Shown in pieces: positions 33,016 through 44,054 of a stretch of 64,000 bases of DNA. The translations under genes were made by a program, and so were the position numbers. The DNA is from Mactromeris polynyma (Eukaryota; Mollusca; Bivalvia; Venerida; Mactridae). Where the stretch lies: positions 1,849,001 through 1,913,000 of the forward strand of contig JASFXZ010000029.1 of assembly GCA_032209605.1 (NCBI GenBank), written 5' to 3'. The notes below the pieces were generated by a model. It was given only the letters and a program-made list of their open reading frames with translations, was not told where the DNA came from and searched no databases. Every line of letters begins with the position of its first letter. Within the stretch, counting starts at the first letter, position 1.

Positions 33016-34121
33016 TGTCGAACACAGTCAAAAGTATCCGCAAACCTTCGTAAAATAACGTTGTCTTGCGTGAAAATGATGATATGTGCAGATACGTACT
33101 TATTGTAATTACATGCTTAATTAAAGTTCCACTAATAGTTTTTTGTCTTAGAACTACATTTATATGTACTTAGACTTTATGTCTCTTTTCAGTTTGATTT
33201 CTTTGGTTGAAATGGATATGTTTTACTTAGCAAGGTCAAATATGTAAAGACTTGTATTCTTGTATATGCACAATCATGTATTTCATTTTCGTTAATGTGT
33301 TTTACAAAAAAGAAATGCGTACGTATGGAGTGATATCTGAAACGTTGGACTGGTGTGAACCTCTGCCTATGACGCAATTTGTCAGGGGTAATATTTTCTC
33401 ATTCGATGTTATACATTAATTGAAATATTACATCAAGTTGGCATATGACGCAATACGTATCTTGCTAAACAAAGACATAAAATTTGCATACCGACTGAAC
33501 ATAGCATAATCACTAACTTCAAAAAGTTCTTATGTCGTATTTTATTGGCAATTTGTTGCACTTTTGATGCAATACATGAGTCATAAATTCTGATTACTTT
33601 GAACATTGATCAGTTTAAGTGTTCTTAAAAACATTATATAGCCAGATAACGACGTCGATCAAGTCGGGAGGTCCAATTTCATCGCATAATCCCTTAACTG
33701 AAGAACGCCTTTTGAACATCAAACGGTATTAGCAATAAAACAATTCAACTTGATTGACAGTCAACATTCGGGTAGCCCGTCTACTTACTCGGCTGTTAAA
33801 TCTGCCCCCCTGTGTAGATTACGATAGCCGGCCAAACATACTAGACGACCGATTCGCACATTTGAGAAAATCAGTCTATAAATCATGTTTCAAATATAAG
33901 TGGATTGGTGTTACATCGGTAAATACGAAGTGGTAAACAATCTATGACAGTTTCGGTACTGAGAGGATACTCACAGTGTGTTCTTCCTAAGTTCATTTTT
34001 AATGTCGTTTTCACCTCAGTCTTTGGAAATAAGCATATAAACGGATAGTGCTTGTCTTAAGAGATAGGTCGGTTTGTTGACCGGAAAGACGCTATTGCGC
34101 AGGAAAGTGATTAAAAAACAA
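33016..34121. other. No recognisable gene
   Basis: AT-rich intergenic sequence upstream of the protease gene; no coding signal recognised. Confidence 0.4.
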
Positions 34122-34130
34122 TATAAAAAG
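34122..34130 (+). promoter_or_regulatory. Candidate TATA box of the protease gene
   Basis: TATAAAAAG, about 130 bp before the signal-peptide ATG at 34254. This suggests transcription starting near 34150. Confidence 0.5.
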
Positions 34131-34253
34131 ACAGGAAATATCAAATGGAAATTAAGATCCGCGTTGTTATACTCTTGTTAGGACTTACGTTTATGGCGAA
34201 TGAGTGCTAATTCACCTAGGCATAAACTTGTTAAAGGTTGACTGATTGAAATA

Positions 34254-34308
34254 ATGGCTTTTAACAAAGTGTTGTTATTTGTACACGTAGTGCTTCTGTG
34301 CTTTTCTG
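34254..34308 (+). CDS. Protease exon 1: signal peptide
   Basis: Encodes [18 protein letters not shown]: start Met, one Lys, then a hydrophobic core typical of secretion signals. Donor TCTG|GTAGGT leaves one base, completed by the exon 2 acceptor TTTTTAG|GT to give Gly. Confidence 0.85.
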
Positions 34309-37300
34309 GTAGGTAATATCACATTCGCTTGTCTTTAGTATAGCAGTCTATTCTCGTACTTTGTGGGCTCATGTTGATATTCTATTTCTGTCATGTCGCA
34401 ATGGCCACCGATGCGACGTAGGTGAATACTGTCGGACTTCGTTTTTTCGACCACATTCTATCCGAATACTTGATATCATCCGAAATAAACCCCAGGTCCC
34501 GATGTATCTTAGGCACGTCGAATTGAAATGAGCTATTCGATACCATGTTTTATTTGAAATAAAAGTTCGGACCCGATGAATTCGAATGAACGGGGTCCGA
34601 GTGTACATCGTTCATCACATTGGATTTGAGATCGAAAAGTAAAAACAATAGATGAATATTTACAATACAAATACTTTATTCCAGATGAGAATAAAATAGT
34701 TGGAGAAAAGAAACTGGCGAATTCTTTTCCTAGCTATAAATCACAGTATGCTAGCTTCACTGGCATTCTATATAATGAATAATTTTAATTATAGCTTCCA
34801 CAGAAACTAAAACTCGGTATTGTTTTATGATTATTACATTTTAAATCATATAAAACAAACTATTACGTAAGACATGGATGATATTGTTTCTCCAACTTTT
34901 TATTTTTAGGTTCATCGGCGAGGAACAAAGAAGACATCAGTAAGGTTATTACGAGAGATATACCATTCAATGTTATTGATGAACTTGCTAAAGATGTCAC
35001 AGCACTTAGTGGTATTAACAGAGGTGTACACTCAAGAAAGGAATTACCGGAGCAAACTGCCGACGAAGCAAGGCAAACTAAGGCTGACCTTGACGAAGAC
35101 GATAATAATAAGAAATCAAAACAACCTAAAATTAAAGAACATGGCGACACCACGGATGGTGACAAAGTTGGTATCTCTTTAACAATATTCCATAATTACT
35201 TACATTGAATATAAAGCTGAAATATTACATTAGCTTTAATATTAGTTTCAGGAACACTCATCGTAATACAAGAAAATATAATATCCCTCTTTAAATAAGT
35301 GCTCATTTTAATGTTTCATGAGTATTTTTTTTCTTTTTTTTCTAATCTTCAATATATGGCAATTTTATTAATTGTGTTAAATACTTTAAATACACTTTCA
35401 AATAATGATCACTGTATCTTTCTTAAATAAGATATTAATAAAATTAAATATTCAAGTAATGAACACGGCGTTATGAATGATTTTCAAATACACTGTTTTC
35501 ATAAACGCCTACAAAGAATAATTAAGTATTGTATATAATCATAAAGAAAACAATCATATTGTACTATTTCTTTATACTTTTCTTTTTTCGAAAAACGGTA
35601 TAATTCCTAATACCAAATTAAAATCTACATTTTCCGCATTAGTGCTTATCATACGTTTGTATGGTAAAACTAATGTACATTATATTCAATAACAGAAACA
35701 TAAAGAACATGAACAGGACACCAGGGAAAAGGGGAAAGGTAGAGATGATGGTACTAAAGGGGAAGGTAGAGATGATGGTACTAAAGGGGAAGGTATTGAT
35801 GATGGTACTAAAGGGAAAGGTAGAGATGATGGTACTAAAGGGGAAGGTATTGATGATGGTACTAAAGGGAAAGGTAGAGATGATGGTACTAAAAGGGAAG
35901 GTATTGATGATGGTACTAAAGGGAAAGGTAGAGATGATGGTACTAAAGGGGAACATATTGATGATGGTACTAAAGGGAAAGGTAGAGATGATGGTACTAA
36001 AGGGGAAGGTATTGATGCTGGTACTAAAGGGAAAGGTAGAGATGATGGTACTAAAGGGGAAGGTATTGATGATGGTACTAAAGGTAAATCAACTATGAAG
36101 GAAGATTTTGAGCCAAAGATTGTTGGTGGAACGTCCTCCTCTCCAGCCTCTTGGCCTTGGCAGGTTTCTATACAGTTTCTAGGAGAAGATATGTATTGGC
36201 ATCATTTTTGTGGCGGCACTTTGGTGGATCCCAGATGGGTGGTATCAGCAGCTCACTGTGTCAACCAGCTACAGTAAGCATCGCTGCATTCAATATAATT
36301 AGTGATACTTATAATTTGACAAGGGTAATTGACACTAATGATGACAAGCACTGCTATCTAGATGACCATGCCGTTGTTGATGCTGGTGGTATTTTTAAAA
36401 ACAAAACAGACATACGATCGCCTACAAGAAACAAACAGTTGCATGTGGCGACATTGTAATTAAGATAGGTATTCCTGAGATTCAATCACATCCGAACCGT
36501 GTTTTTATTTGTATTGAAATAGATTGAATGAATTAATTGTTTATTTCTCCGCTTGGATAAATACCAAATTATCAAATTTCGTTGAAATAATAAAAACGTA
36601 CAAAGTTCCGTACTTTGATAGTCTTTTTAACATAAAACCTTCAGGTATTGTACGGTACGTGTGGTGCTGGGAGATTACAGACTAAGTGACTATTCACATA
36701 ATGAACAAGTTATCAATCCAACTAGAATTGCAATGGTATGTATGATTTATTTTCTATTTCAAGACTGTATAACCTGTTAAACACTCTTAATTGGCTAATG
36801 AGAAATAGTATCTAATTCCACTTCAACCTTAACTGCAGTGCTGTGGTGGCTAGTCCTAATACAAAACCATTTTCTTATACAAGTGTCTGGCGCAGATATT
36901 GATACAACATATTAAACTTCGTGTTTATTGTCATCAAATATACGATAGAACTGAGGTGCGTTTTTTAGAGGTAGGAAAAGTAGAATTCTACCTAGCGCTA
37001 GGGAAAGTAGCACCTAAATGATATACTGAGCGATGCGCAATTTGGATTTCGTATAGGTCGATCTACCACAGACGCAATATTTGTAATAAATGCAGTTGTA
37101 CAAAAACTTCTAAATGAAAAGAAAAGGCTGTATTGTACCTTCATTGATATGAAAAGGGCATTCGACAGCGTATATTTGAACAGTCTGTGGTTGAAGTTAT
37201 ATAGATCAGGGATAGATGGGAAACTACTCAGAATTGTTAAAGCAATGTATTGTAATGTAAAATCGTGTGTACGAAATTGTAACTCTTTATCAGATTATTT

Positions 37301-40300
37301 TGACTGTGTTATTGGCCTCAAACAAGGGGAAATAATGTCCCCAATTTTGTTCGCTCTTTTTATCGATGACCTTGAGTTATTTTTAGAAGATAGTCCTTTT
37401 TGTGGGCTCTCTATGGATGACATTACTTTTATACTAATGTTATTTGCTGATGACATGGTTTTATTTGGTAAAACGATTGAGGAACTACAAAACAGTTTGA
37501 ACTTACTACATGTTTACTGTAAAAAATGGGGCCTAGAAGTAAATACTGATAAAACAAAGATAGTGGTTTTTAGGAAAAGGGGTAAACTGAAAGAAAATGA
37601 GAAATGGTGGTATGATAACAAGCAGTTAGAAATTGTTAATGATTTTAACTATCTTGGAACAGTGTTTAACTATACAGGTTCTTTTGTTCTAAACCAGGAA
37701 TCACTATCTGGAAAAGGCCTTAAAGCTCTCAACGTTTTAATTGCCAATACAAAACACTATAACTTTAAACCGAGTGTATTGTGTCAACTGTTTGATGCTT
37801 TTGTTAGTGCTACTTTAAATTATGGCTCCGAAATCTGGGGATTCGGCAAATCTAAAGAAATCGAACGCATCCATCTTAAATTTTGCAAATATGTCCTTGG
37901 CGTCAAAACTACTACCTGTAACATGGCTATCTACGGGGAATTAGGTAGATACCCATTATATATAAACAGATATGCAAGAATTATCAAATATTGGTATAAA
38001 ATTCAAAATTCAGAAAATATTGTTATTAAAACTATGTATAATACAATGTTAGAAAACCTTGAATCTCGTAATAATTGGGCAAATAAGGTTAAGATACTTT
38101 TAGACACATTTGGTTTCTCTGAGGTATGGAGGAACCCAGAACGTGTAAACATGCAAACTTTCCACCATATCTTTAGAAATAGAGTTTTAGATGTTTTTAA
38201 ACAGACCTGGTACGAAAATGTTTGTAATAGCAACACATTGTGTACATATAAATATCTTAAAGAAACTTTGTCAATCGAATATTATCTAGAAAATCTACCA
38301 AAAAAGTTAAGAATAGCTATGTCAAGGTTAAGACTGTCTTCCCACAGACTACGTATTGAAGCAGGCCGATATGGCCGTCATAGAGAAGAACGATCAGAAC
38401 GTTATTGTATTTTATGTCATTCAAATGATATAGAAGATGAGTATCATTTTCTTATCATATGTCCCTTTTACAATGGTCTCAGAAAGGAGTTCATTAAACC
38501 ATATTATGTCAGACACCCAAGTGTATTCAAATTTTTAAAAATGATGAAATCTGATAACAAACATACATTGATAAACATTGGTAAATTTATTTCCCAAGCA
38601 TTTGTCATAAGAAATTCTTTTGTCAACAACATTGTTTAGACTAGTTACTAGTCACATTAAGTCTCCCATACCAAAATATTTGAGGAGCTATTGTCATTAC
38701 TTGGTCGTAGTTGGAACCCTATTATGTATTATTTATTTGGTGTTACCTATGTATGTGTATATTCGACATTATATGTCTAGAAAAATGTTAGTTTTTTTCT
38801 TATAAATAACTATGTATACATGCCATGTAACGTATGACTTTGTTTAAAATTATATTGTAATGTAAGTTGATATGTCAAGAAACTATACTGTTTACGACAA
38901 TAAACTAAGTTGAAGTTGAAGTCCTATCTTTAGATAGGTAGCGTGTTTTGACAGTGCTAGCTTAGCTAAACAAAATGGCGTCCATGCGGAACAGTGTCGT
39001 GTGGTTTTGTAGCCATTTTGTAGCTAGCGAATCGTTCAAGCGTTTTTTAGACAGCTACCTTTTCTACATTGGCTAACTTTTCTTGCTTATTTCCCCTACC
39101 TCTAAAAAACGCACCTCACTTGAGCTATGTCCCGAGTTCAAATCCTTGCGCGTAGAACAATGTGCGTAGTATCCTAAGTTCAGATTATCATCTTGCTTTG
39201 ATTAATGCCACTTTATTACCGTATTTACATGGTTTGTCTTTTCAACATATAATTGAACGATGCTTTCGACCGAAATAAGTTAGCATATGCCAAGAACCTT
39301 TGATAATGGGATAATATTTCGTGTCGCAAGGATTTAGATATGAGACCCATTATCCGAACTGTGGTTACTATGTATCACTTTTAACGCAGTGATACGAAAC
39401 TTGTTTGTTTTCTATAGCGATCGGTTCAAAGGTTACATAACTCATAAACTGAAATAATATAAGTTATAATATATAGTTGTTAGCTTGCATTCCTATGTAA
39501 GTTTAGGGCATTTGAGAAATATTACATTTTGCGTTTTTAAATGTACTGAGTATATATTGAAGTTAAATATTTTTCAGCATGGGTACTTTGACAATAATAG
39601 TAGTGATTTTTACTATGATATAGCCATGATTGAACTAGTGCAGGATGCTGTGATCAATGATTACGTGCAGCCCGTTACCATGGCAACCCCGAAGCTGGAC
39701 ACGTTTAATGACCACGATATTTGTTACATTGCCGGATGGGGGAATATAATAGGTTTGTTGATCATGTAGATTTAGAGACCAGATACAACTGAGTTGAATA
39801 AACTATAGTTTCGTTGGTCATTTTAGTTGAATATGAAACCATATCGCCTTGATGAATGTATAAATGAAATTGGTCCTGATATAGCAAATAAAAAAGCCCC
39901 CCCCCCCCCCCCCGTGGCCAAGTGGTTAAAATGTCCGCCTTCAGAGTAGGAGGTCGAAGCTTCTAATCCCGATAGGGATCCGTTCTGATATGACCGGTTA
40001 GTGAGCCGCCAGCAAGTCGAATAACGGTTATCGTGTGCCTACTTGCCGGGTGCCTGGATAGTAATAGGGAAGTAAATGTGCTCAGAAAGCAGGTGTATCA
40101 TAATTAAGAAATGGCTTGCCCTTTTAATAGGAGTGACACTAAAATAAATAAACACTTTACTTATATAAATGTACATAAGCACATTAAATTACCAGTATAT
40201 TTAAGAGGAGTCATTCTCTTCCCGGGTTTTAAATTACAAAATGTTTACGTGAATATGGAATAAAGAAACAGTTAAAAAGTTTCGGGCAATTTTGAACAAG

Positions 40301-43300
40301 ATCAAAAAATACAAAGTAACTCCTTGTAAGCTTGATGAAATATTTGCAAACAAAAAACATTCAGTTTATTTTTTGAGCATTTACTCTAAAAACGATTACT
40401 TACATATCAAATTCGCAGCCTTTGTATTTAAGTTCAAATACGTTTTTAAGATGGCAGTGAGCCGCGGCCGTGGTCCAGTGGTTATTGCGCTGGACTTGGA
40501 ACCCGGCGATCCGGGTTCGATTCCCGGTCGGGGCAAGCCATACCCTTCCATGAAAATTTGACTAAAAATGTCGATTTTCCTCCACATGTGGAGAAGTTGC
40601 CGGCTCCTTGTGGAAGGGTAAGTTAGTACTGGTTAGAATTCAGTCCAGGAAAAACTGGTTAGGTGAACCGGCCGCCGTATATAACTGAAATATTGTTGAG
40701 AAACGGCGTTAAACCCGACGAAACAAACAATAAGATGGCAGTATAAGTATATCAACTTAAAGAGTAAGAGAGATAAACGTGATTACACAGGATGAACAAG
40801 TGAATCCGAGTTGTTGCCCATATTCAATATTTCATTATACCGATGCTTCATATGGACACAGTATACCATACCCTTTACCTATGGAGGAATATTTCATTTG
40901 TTACATGTATTCTGTTTATCCTCATTAATTATCCTTAGTTGTCCTCTATGGTCAGCCAGGCCGTACCTTCTTGTCTCTATTCCCTTGCGTATTTTACCTG
41001 CGTATTTACTCTTTCACCTCCTCAAATGCCTGATATTGCATGGACTGCTGTTCCCCATAGGTCTGTGTGGGGAGGCATTGTCTTGTGTATGTGGTGTTCC
41101 ATGTAGCAACTTATTTTCTCGTTTCTTCACTTCACGGTTTTGATTTGACCATCAATTTTCTCCCTATTTACAACAGATATTTTAATATTTATTCCTATTG
41201 GCCGCATGGTTTTCATTACGGCATTTCTAGATGATATTCGCTGCTAAGTGTTGTTCGGATGTTTCTCTTGACCCTTAAGTTCAATAAAACATTTTGAACT
41301 GAGTAAGTATGTTCACTTGTTATAATGATATTTTACTGACAGTGTCAAGGCTGTAGTTCGCTGTATGGTTATTAATTTCTTTTTGTGGTTTGAATGTATG
41401 TTATATTTCCCTTTCCCCTGTGCAATTCTTTCTCTTGATATACTGTTCATGTTATTTTCTGCCTAGTTTCGGCCTATTGTTGCCAACTGTCGTGGTCTTG
41501 TCCTGTGATCTTTTTTCCATCCATTAATCCCCCACTGTTTGTCCTCTTTGATTCTCCTAGTTATTCCTTATGGTCGACCAGGCCATTCCTTGCCCCTCTG
41601 TTCCCTAACGTATATACCCTTGCGCCTCCTCAAGTGCCTTATGTTTTATTGATTGTTGTTTGTCAAGAGATCTGTGTGGAGACGAACTGTCTCATGTATG
41701 TGGTGTTCCCTGTAGCAATTTTTTATCTCTCATTCAAGATTATTTTTTTTTCATTTTAGGCTCCGTTTATGAATTATTTATATCAGATAATCTTCAGCAA
41801 AGCAGAACAATGGTCATGCTTCCGCAAGAGTGCCGTAAGACATACGGAAGTAGTATTGTAGACACACAGATATGCGTGCAGAATCATCACTCGTCCTCAT
41901 GCTTAGTGAGTATCCCGTCTGAACATAACTGACAATATGAAAACACGATTGTTTTGTTTTATGTTTTTTCTTATTTGCTTTTTCAGTATTTTGACACATT
42001 TCATTTGTATATTCGTGATATTTGTGATTTTAAGAAACAAAACAACTCTTTAGAGTTTGCATTACTTATTCGTTGTTCTAAGCTATTCATTGGAATGGGC
42101 AAAGTAAAATATGTCGCACAATAGTGTGCTAAGAAAATAGTAGTTTAACAAAGCCTTTGCTACAATGATTTCCTTTGTATACAACCAAGTTCTATCCAAT
42201 TTTGAATCATTATATCCTCATAAACTTTATGATGTTTAGGTTAATATAAAGATTTAATGGCTATTGTAGTTCAGATACCCTCTACGATTAAAATGTGTGT
42301 AATCAACAACCGTTATGCGGATTAATGGCATACGTAGTGAAATAATTGACTTCACAAATTAATAGCTATTTTTCTTCAAGTATGGATGTCATGATTCAGC
42401 TCATATGACCATCGGTTGTTTTCCTTGAATACGAGTATAGTTGCTATAGCCAGGTGATGGTGTTGTGGAGATCGTTGTTAGTTTCGCTTTATATATTTTC
42501 TCACATGTTTTAATCCACTTTTGCTATATGAGCGTTTCTATGGGATTGACAATCTCTTCTGTAAGTGACGTCATTTTAAGAAAATGCAATATGTGATGTC
42601 ACTATTTGCAAAGCAGAAAACAATATTTACTCCATACTTCGTTTTCATGTTGCCATATATGGGGCAATTATTGATTACTGTCAGTACATGGTGACGTCAC
42701 ATGTGACGTTTTCTGGAAATGACGTCACTATATTATAGAATTGGTTGGAAATCGTACAGCGGCGCTCATATGTTGTTGAATCAGTGCAATGTAGTAGATT
42801 AGATACGTTGCAACTGATGCGCGACGACGACGTGGCTGTACGAGATGAAATTGATGTTAGAAAACATTAGCAACGATATTCATGACACAAATACCAAGTA
42901 CCTTTTGTGCACCCGTCGGTGGTTGAACTATGAACAACCTATGAATGAGCTATTTGTAGGTAATACGGTCATTGTGATTCGGGTATATAGAAATGTATAT
43001 CCAGGTCCCTTATTCTCAAAGGATCGACTGATCTAGATCAAATTTATCCCAAAATAGATTTGCCATTTTCTGAAAGCAACTGAATACTTTATCTAGTGCT
43101 TCTCATAAGTTAAAACAAACATATCTTAAAATGTTCCACTCGTCATGTTGAAAACATTTCATTCTTTAACGATTGATCGTAACTTAATAACCATCGTTTT
43201 TCTAAATAAATATGAGATTTGAATTTTAAGACCTGGACATTTTGCAAATGACTATATCCATCACAGTATGTTAGAAGATTTAGCTCAGCAAAGCAGTTTT

Positions 43301-43570
43301 GTCAAAGTTTAAAATAAACTATATTTGATCTTGATCCCGAACCGTGAAGATTGGAGCATGTGATTAATAACGCACAAATAGTTGACATTATTATTGCAGG
43401 GTGACAGTGGAAGTCCTCTAGTTTGTGCATCTGGAAACACGTGGTTTTTTGTTGGTATTGCATCATGGGTAGGCAGTGAAACGTGTTCACCTCTCTATCC
43501 TAACGTGTACACACGTGTATCCTCGTTTGAACATTGGATACGAAGTGTAATGGGACAAACTGATTACTAA
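34254..43570 (+). CDS. Secreted elastase-like S1A serine protease, 7 exons, about 490 aa
   Basis: Trypsin-fold endopeptidase (family S1A) with signal peptide, charged pro-region, thirteen 9-residue repeats and a mature domain starting at IVGG after Lys (cleavage EPK|IVGG). Triad: His in VSAAHC (exon 3), Asp in YYDIAMI (exon 5), Ser in GDSGSP (exon 7). Cys pairs 42-58, 136-201, 168-182 and 191-220 (chymotrypsin numbering) can all form. The S1 pocket reads Ser189 (SSSCL before GDSG), Val216 (SWVG) and Asn226 (YPNVY): no Asp189, and bulky residues at both gate positions. That resembles elastases (V216/T226), so cleavage after small residues is the inference. Junctions: 34308/34910, 35166 or 35170/35696, 36273/36645, 36735/39578, 39752/41760, 41905/43400. 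All use GT-AG and keep frame, apart from the uncertain exon 2 donor. Role unknown; digestion or immunity are possible. Confidence 0.88.
34427..34605. mobile_element. MITE 'TCGGACC' copy in intron 1
   Basis: Left TACTGTCGGACTTCG and right GGGGTCCGAGTGTA are inverted. Interior landmarks ATCCGAATACTTGATA and CCGATGTATCTT match the 18.2-kb copy. Confidence 0.75.
34910..35166 (+). CDS. Protease exon 2: charged pro-region
   Basis: Encodes [13 protein letters not shown] through [15 protein letters not shown], rich in Lys, Asp and Glu, with no cysteine. The donor is ambiguous: AAA|GTTGGT (35166) keeps phase with exon 3, while the better-looking GTTG|GTATCT (35170) would need a different exon 3 acceptor (AAAG|AACATG). 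Confidence 0.65.
35696..36273 (+). CDS. Protease exon 3: VNTR pro-region, IVGG start and catalytic His
   Basis: Acceptor CAATAACAG|AAACAT. After [12 protein letters not shown] come thirteen 9-residue repeats, then [43 protein letters not shown]. Donor CTACA|GTAAGC. The hydrophilic frame is the coding one because it alone is continuous with IVGG; the Met/Val-rich frame is a shadow. Confidence 0.88.
35732..36082 (+). repeat. 27-bp coding minisatellite (13 copies)
   Basis: Unit GGGAAAGGTAGAGATGATGG+TACTAAA encodes GKGRDDGTK, largely alternating with GEGIDDGTK. The alternation implies that a 54-bp dimer was the later unit of expansion. Confidence 0.97.
36645..36735 (+). CDS. Protease exon 4
   Basis: Acceptor CCTTCAG|G; encodes [17 protein letters not shown] then [13 protein letters not shown], the VxLGDH-type strand between His and Asp. 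Donor ATG|GTATGT, phase 0. An extra Cys (YCTV) has no obvious partner. Confidence 0.88.
37011..38639 (+). CDS. Non-LTR retrotransposon reverse transcriptase, 5'-truncated
   Basis: An open frame runs without stop from 37011; the ATG at 37149 is internal. It enters partway into the reverse-transcriptase domain ([25 protein letters not shown]) and continues with [13 protein letters not shown], the catalytic LFADDM motif and a thumb region. A C-terminal CCHC-like knuckle ([19 protein letters not shown]) follows. The endonuclease and N-terminal palm are missing because of 5' truncation, the usual fate of target-primed insertion. The frame is undamaged over about 540 codons, so the insertion is fairly young. 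Clade not assigned (CR1/Jockey/I-like possible). It sits within a MITE in protease intron 4, same strand as the gene. Confidence 0.92.
   Translation, partial: HLNDILSDAQFGFRIGRSTTDAIFVINAVVQKLLNEKKRLYCTFIDMKRAFDSVYLNSLWLKLYRSGIDGKLLRIVKAMYCNVKSCVRNCNSLSDYFDCVIGLKQGEIMSPILFALFIDDLELFLEDSPFCGLSMDDITFILMLFADDMVLFGKTIEELQNSLNLLHVYCKKWGLEVNTDKTKIVVFRKRGKLKENEKWWYDNKQLEIVNDFNYLGTVFNYTGSFVLNQESLSGKGLKALNVLIANTKHYNFKPSVLCQLFDAFVSATLNYGSEIWGFGKSKEIERIHLKFCKYVLGVKTTTCNMAIYGELGRYPLYINRYARIIKYWYKIQNSENIVIKTMYNTMLENLESRNNWANKVKILLDTFGFSEVWRNPERVNMQTFHHIFRNRVLDVFKQTWYENVCNSNTLCTYKYLKETLSIEYYLENLPKKLRIAMSRLRLSSHRLRIEAGRYGRHREERSERYCILCHSNDIEDEYHFLIICPFYNGLRKEFIKPYYVRHPSVFKFLKMMKSDNKHTLINIGKFISQAFVIRNSFVNNIV
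38640..38921 (+). mobile_element. LINE 3' UTR and TTGAAG tail
   Basis: AATAAACTAAGTTGAAGTTGAAG: polyadenylation-like signal followed by a short TTGAAG repeat, after which the MITE resumes. A target duplication was not identified with confidence. Confidence 0.75.
39578..39752 (+). CDS. Protease exon 5: catalytic Asp
   Basis: Acceptor ATTTTTCAG|CAT; encodes [49 protein letters not shown] carries the catalytic Asp; CYIAGWG is the Cys136 block. The Cys normally at 122 is replaced (QPVTMA). Donor ATAG|GTTTGT, phase 1. Confidence 0.9.
39908..40162 (+). mobile_element. tRNA-derived SINE (type II head) in intron 5
   Basis: Begins after a run of 17 C with GTGGCCAAGTGGTTAA. Body matches the 14.1-kb copy (GTGTGCCTACTTGCCGGGTG, TAATAGGGAAG, AATGTGCTCAGAAAG, tail AAATAAATAAACACTTTACT). 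Confidence 0.85.
40461..40730 (+). mobile_element. tRNA-derived SINE, full length, in intron 5
   Basis: Head GTGGTCCAGTGGTTATTGCG (A box), anticodon-loop CTTGGAA, B box GGGTTCGATTCCC. The body of about 200 bp ends GGCGTTAAACCCGACGAAAC. Same family as 19.96 kb. Confidence 0.92.
40925..41125 (-). repeat. Interspersed repeat R1 (reverse) in intron 5
   Basis: TTGTCCTCTATGGTCAGCCAGGCC, GGTCTGTGTGGGGAGGCATTGTC, TGGTGTTCCATGTAGCAACTTATT: inverse of the forward R1 copies. Confidence 0.8.
41380..41745 (-). repeat. Interspersed repeat R1 (reverse), longest copy, ending at exon 6
   Basis: Includes the distal part shared with 0.95-1.1 kb (TTCGGCCTATTGTTGCC) and the core (TCCTCAAGTGCCTTATG). It stops about 15 bp before the exon 6 acceptor, so it probably contributes the branch-point region. 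Confidence 0.8.
41760..41905 (+). CDS. Protease exon 6
   Basis: Acceptor TTTCATTTTAG|GC; encodes [46 protein letters not shown]. Contains Cys168, Cys182 and Cys191 and pocket residue Ser189. Donor TTA|GTGAGT, phase 0. Confidence 0.88.
42529..42768 (-). mobile_element. CRE-rich MITE, copy 2, in intron 6
   Basis: 240 bp; ends TGAGCGTTTCTATGGGATT and ATCGTACAGCGGCGCTCA; TA-like dinucleotides on both sides; central GCCATATATGGGGCAAT. Opposite orientation to the other three full copies. Confidence 0.9.
43400..43570 (+). CDS. Protease exon 7: catalytic Ser and stop
   Basis: Acceptor TTATTGCAG|GGTGAC; encodes [56 protein letters not shown], stop TAA. Contains Ser195, Cys201 and Cys220, and gate residues Val216 and Asn226. 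The terminal amphipathic helix (HWIRSVM) is typical of the family end. Confidence 0.93.
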   Translation, partial: GDSGSPLVCASGNTWFFVGIASWVGSETCSPLYPNVYTRVSSFEHWIRSVMGQTDY

Positions 43571-44054
43571 TAGTATCGTGGTACTAACGGGCATAATGGC
43601 TCAAGAAATCCACTAGCCCGATGCCCCGGACCAGTCTAATGCTGAATCGGGCTACACACAGTTGAGTTGAAGTTAGTCCCGGACAAGTCTGTTATTTAAG
43701 CTAACCAACATCAGCAATTGTTCAGTTGTAAGTCAAACCTTAGAAGCCCACAAACACTTAAAAGTGATTATTAATTTTAGATTGTGAAGCTATCATTGTG
43801 TATGTTTATTTGTTACTAAATTGACCGGTATTCTCGGACAACTAGCTTCCTATGTCGGACAAGTCAAATTTTACATTTCCATTTATCCGGGACAAGTGTC
43901 TTTGAAAGATATTTCTAAAGCCCTGGGCATGTGTTCATAATCATATCGAAGTTCAAACAAACATTATAATTTAAGAATCACATCTGTGGAAAAAATATTC
44001 CCTAATATGTATTCAAGAACATAATTGCCAAAGGTATTGCAAGTACAATAATAT
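43571..44054. other. Protease 3' flank; no clear polyadenylation signal
   Basis: No canonical AATAAA was seen in the first few hundred bases after the stop; the first clear one noted is near 44767 (GGAATAAAAT). Confidence 0.4.

Larger units (their letters stand above)
36952..39119. mobile_element. MITE with TGAGGTGCGTTTTTTAGAGG ends, split by a LINE
   Basis: A 24-bp inverted repeat begins at 36952 and ends at 39119. Without the LINE at 37011-38921 the element would be about 257 bp. It lies in intron 4 of the protease gene. Confidence 0.8.

Noticed and set aside
35661..36098. 145-codon Met/Val/Leu-Lys repeat ORF overlapping protease exon 3
   Set aside because: Different frame from the IVGG-containing protein and ends before it; the hydrophilic frame is the one joined to the catalytic domain.
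40461..40535. Functional tRNA gene at the SINE head
   Set aside because: Identical downstream body and tail at 19.96 kb show it is a SINE; anticodon stem pairing is poor.
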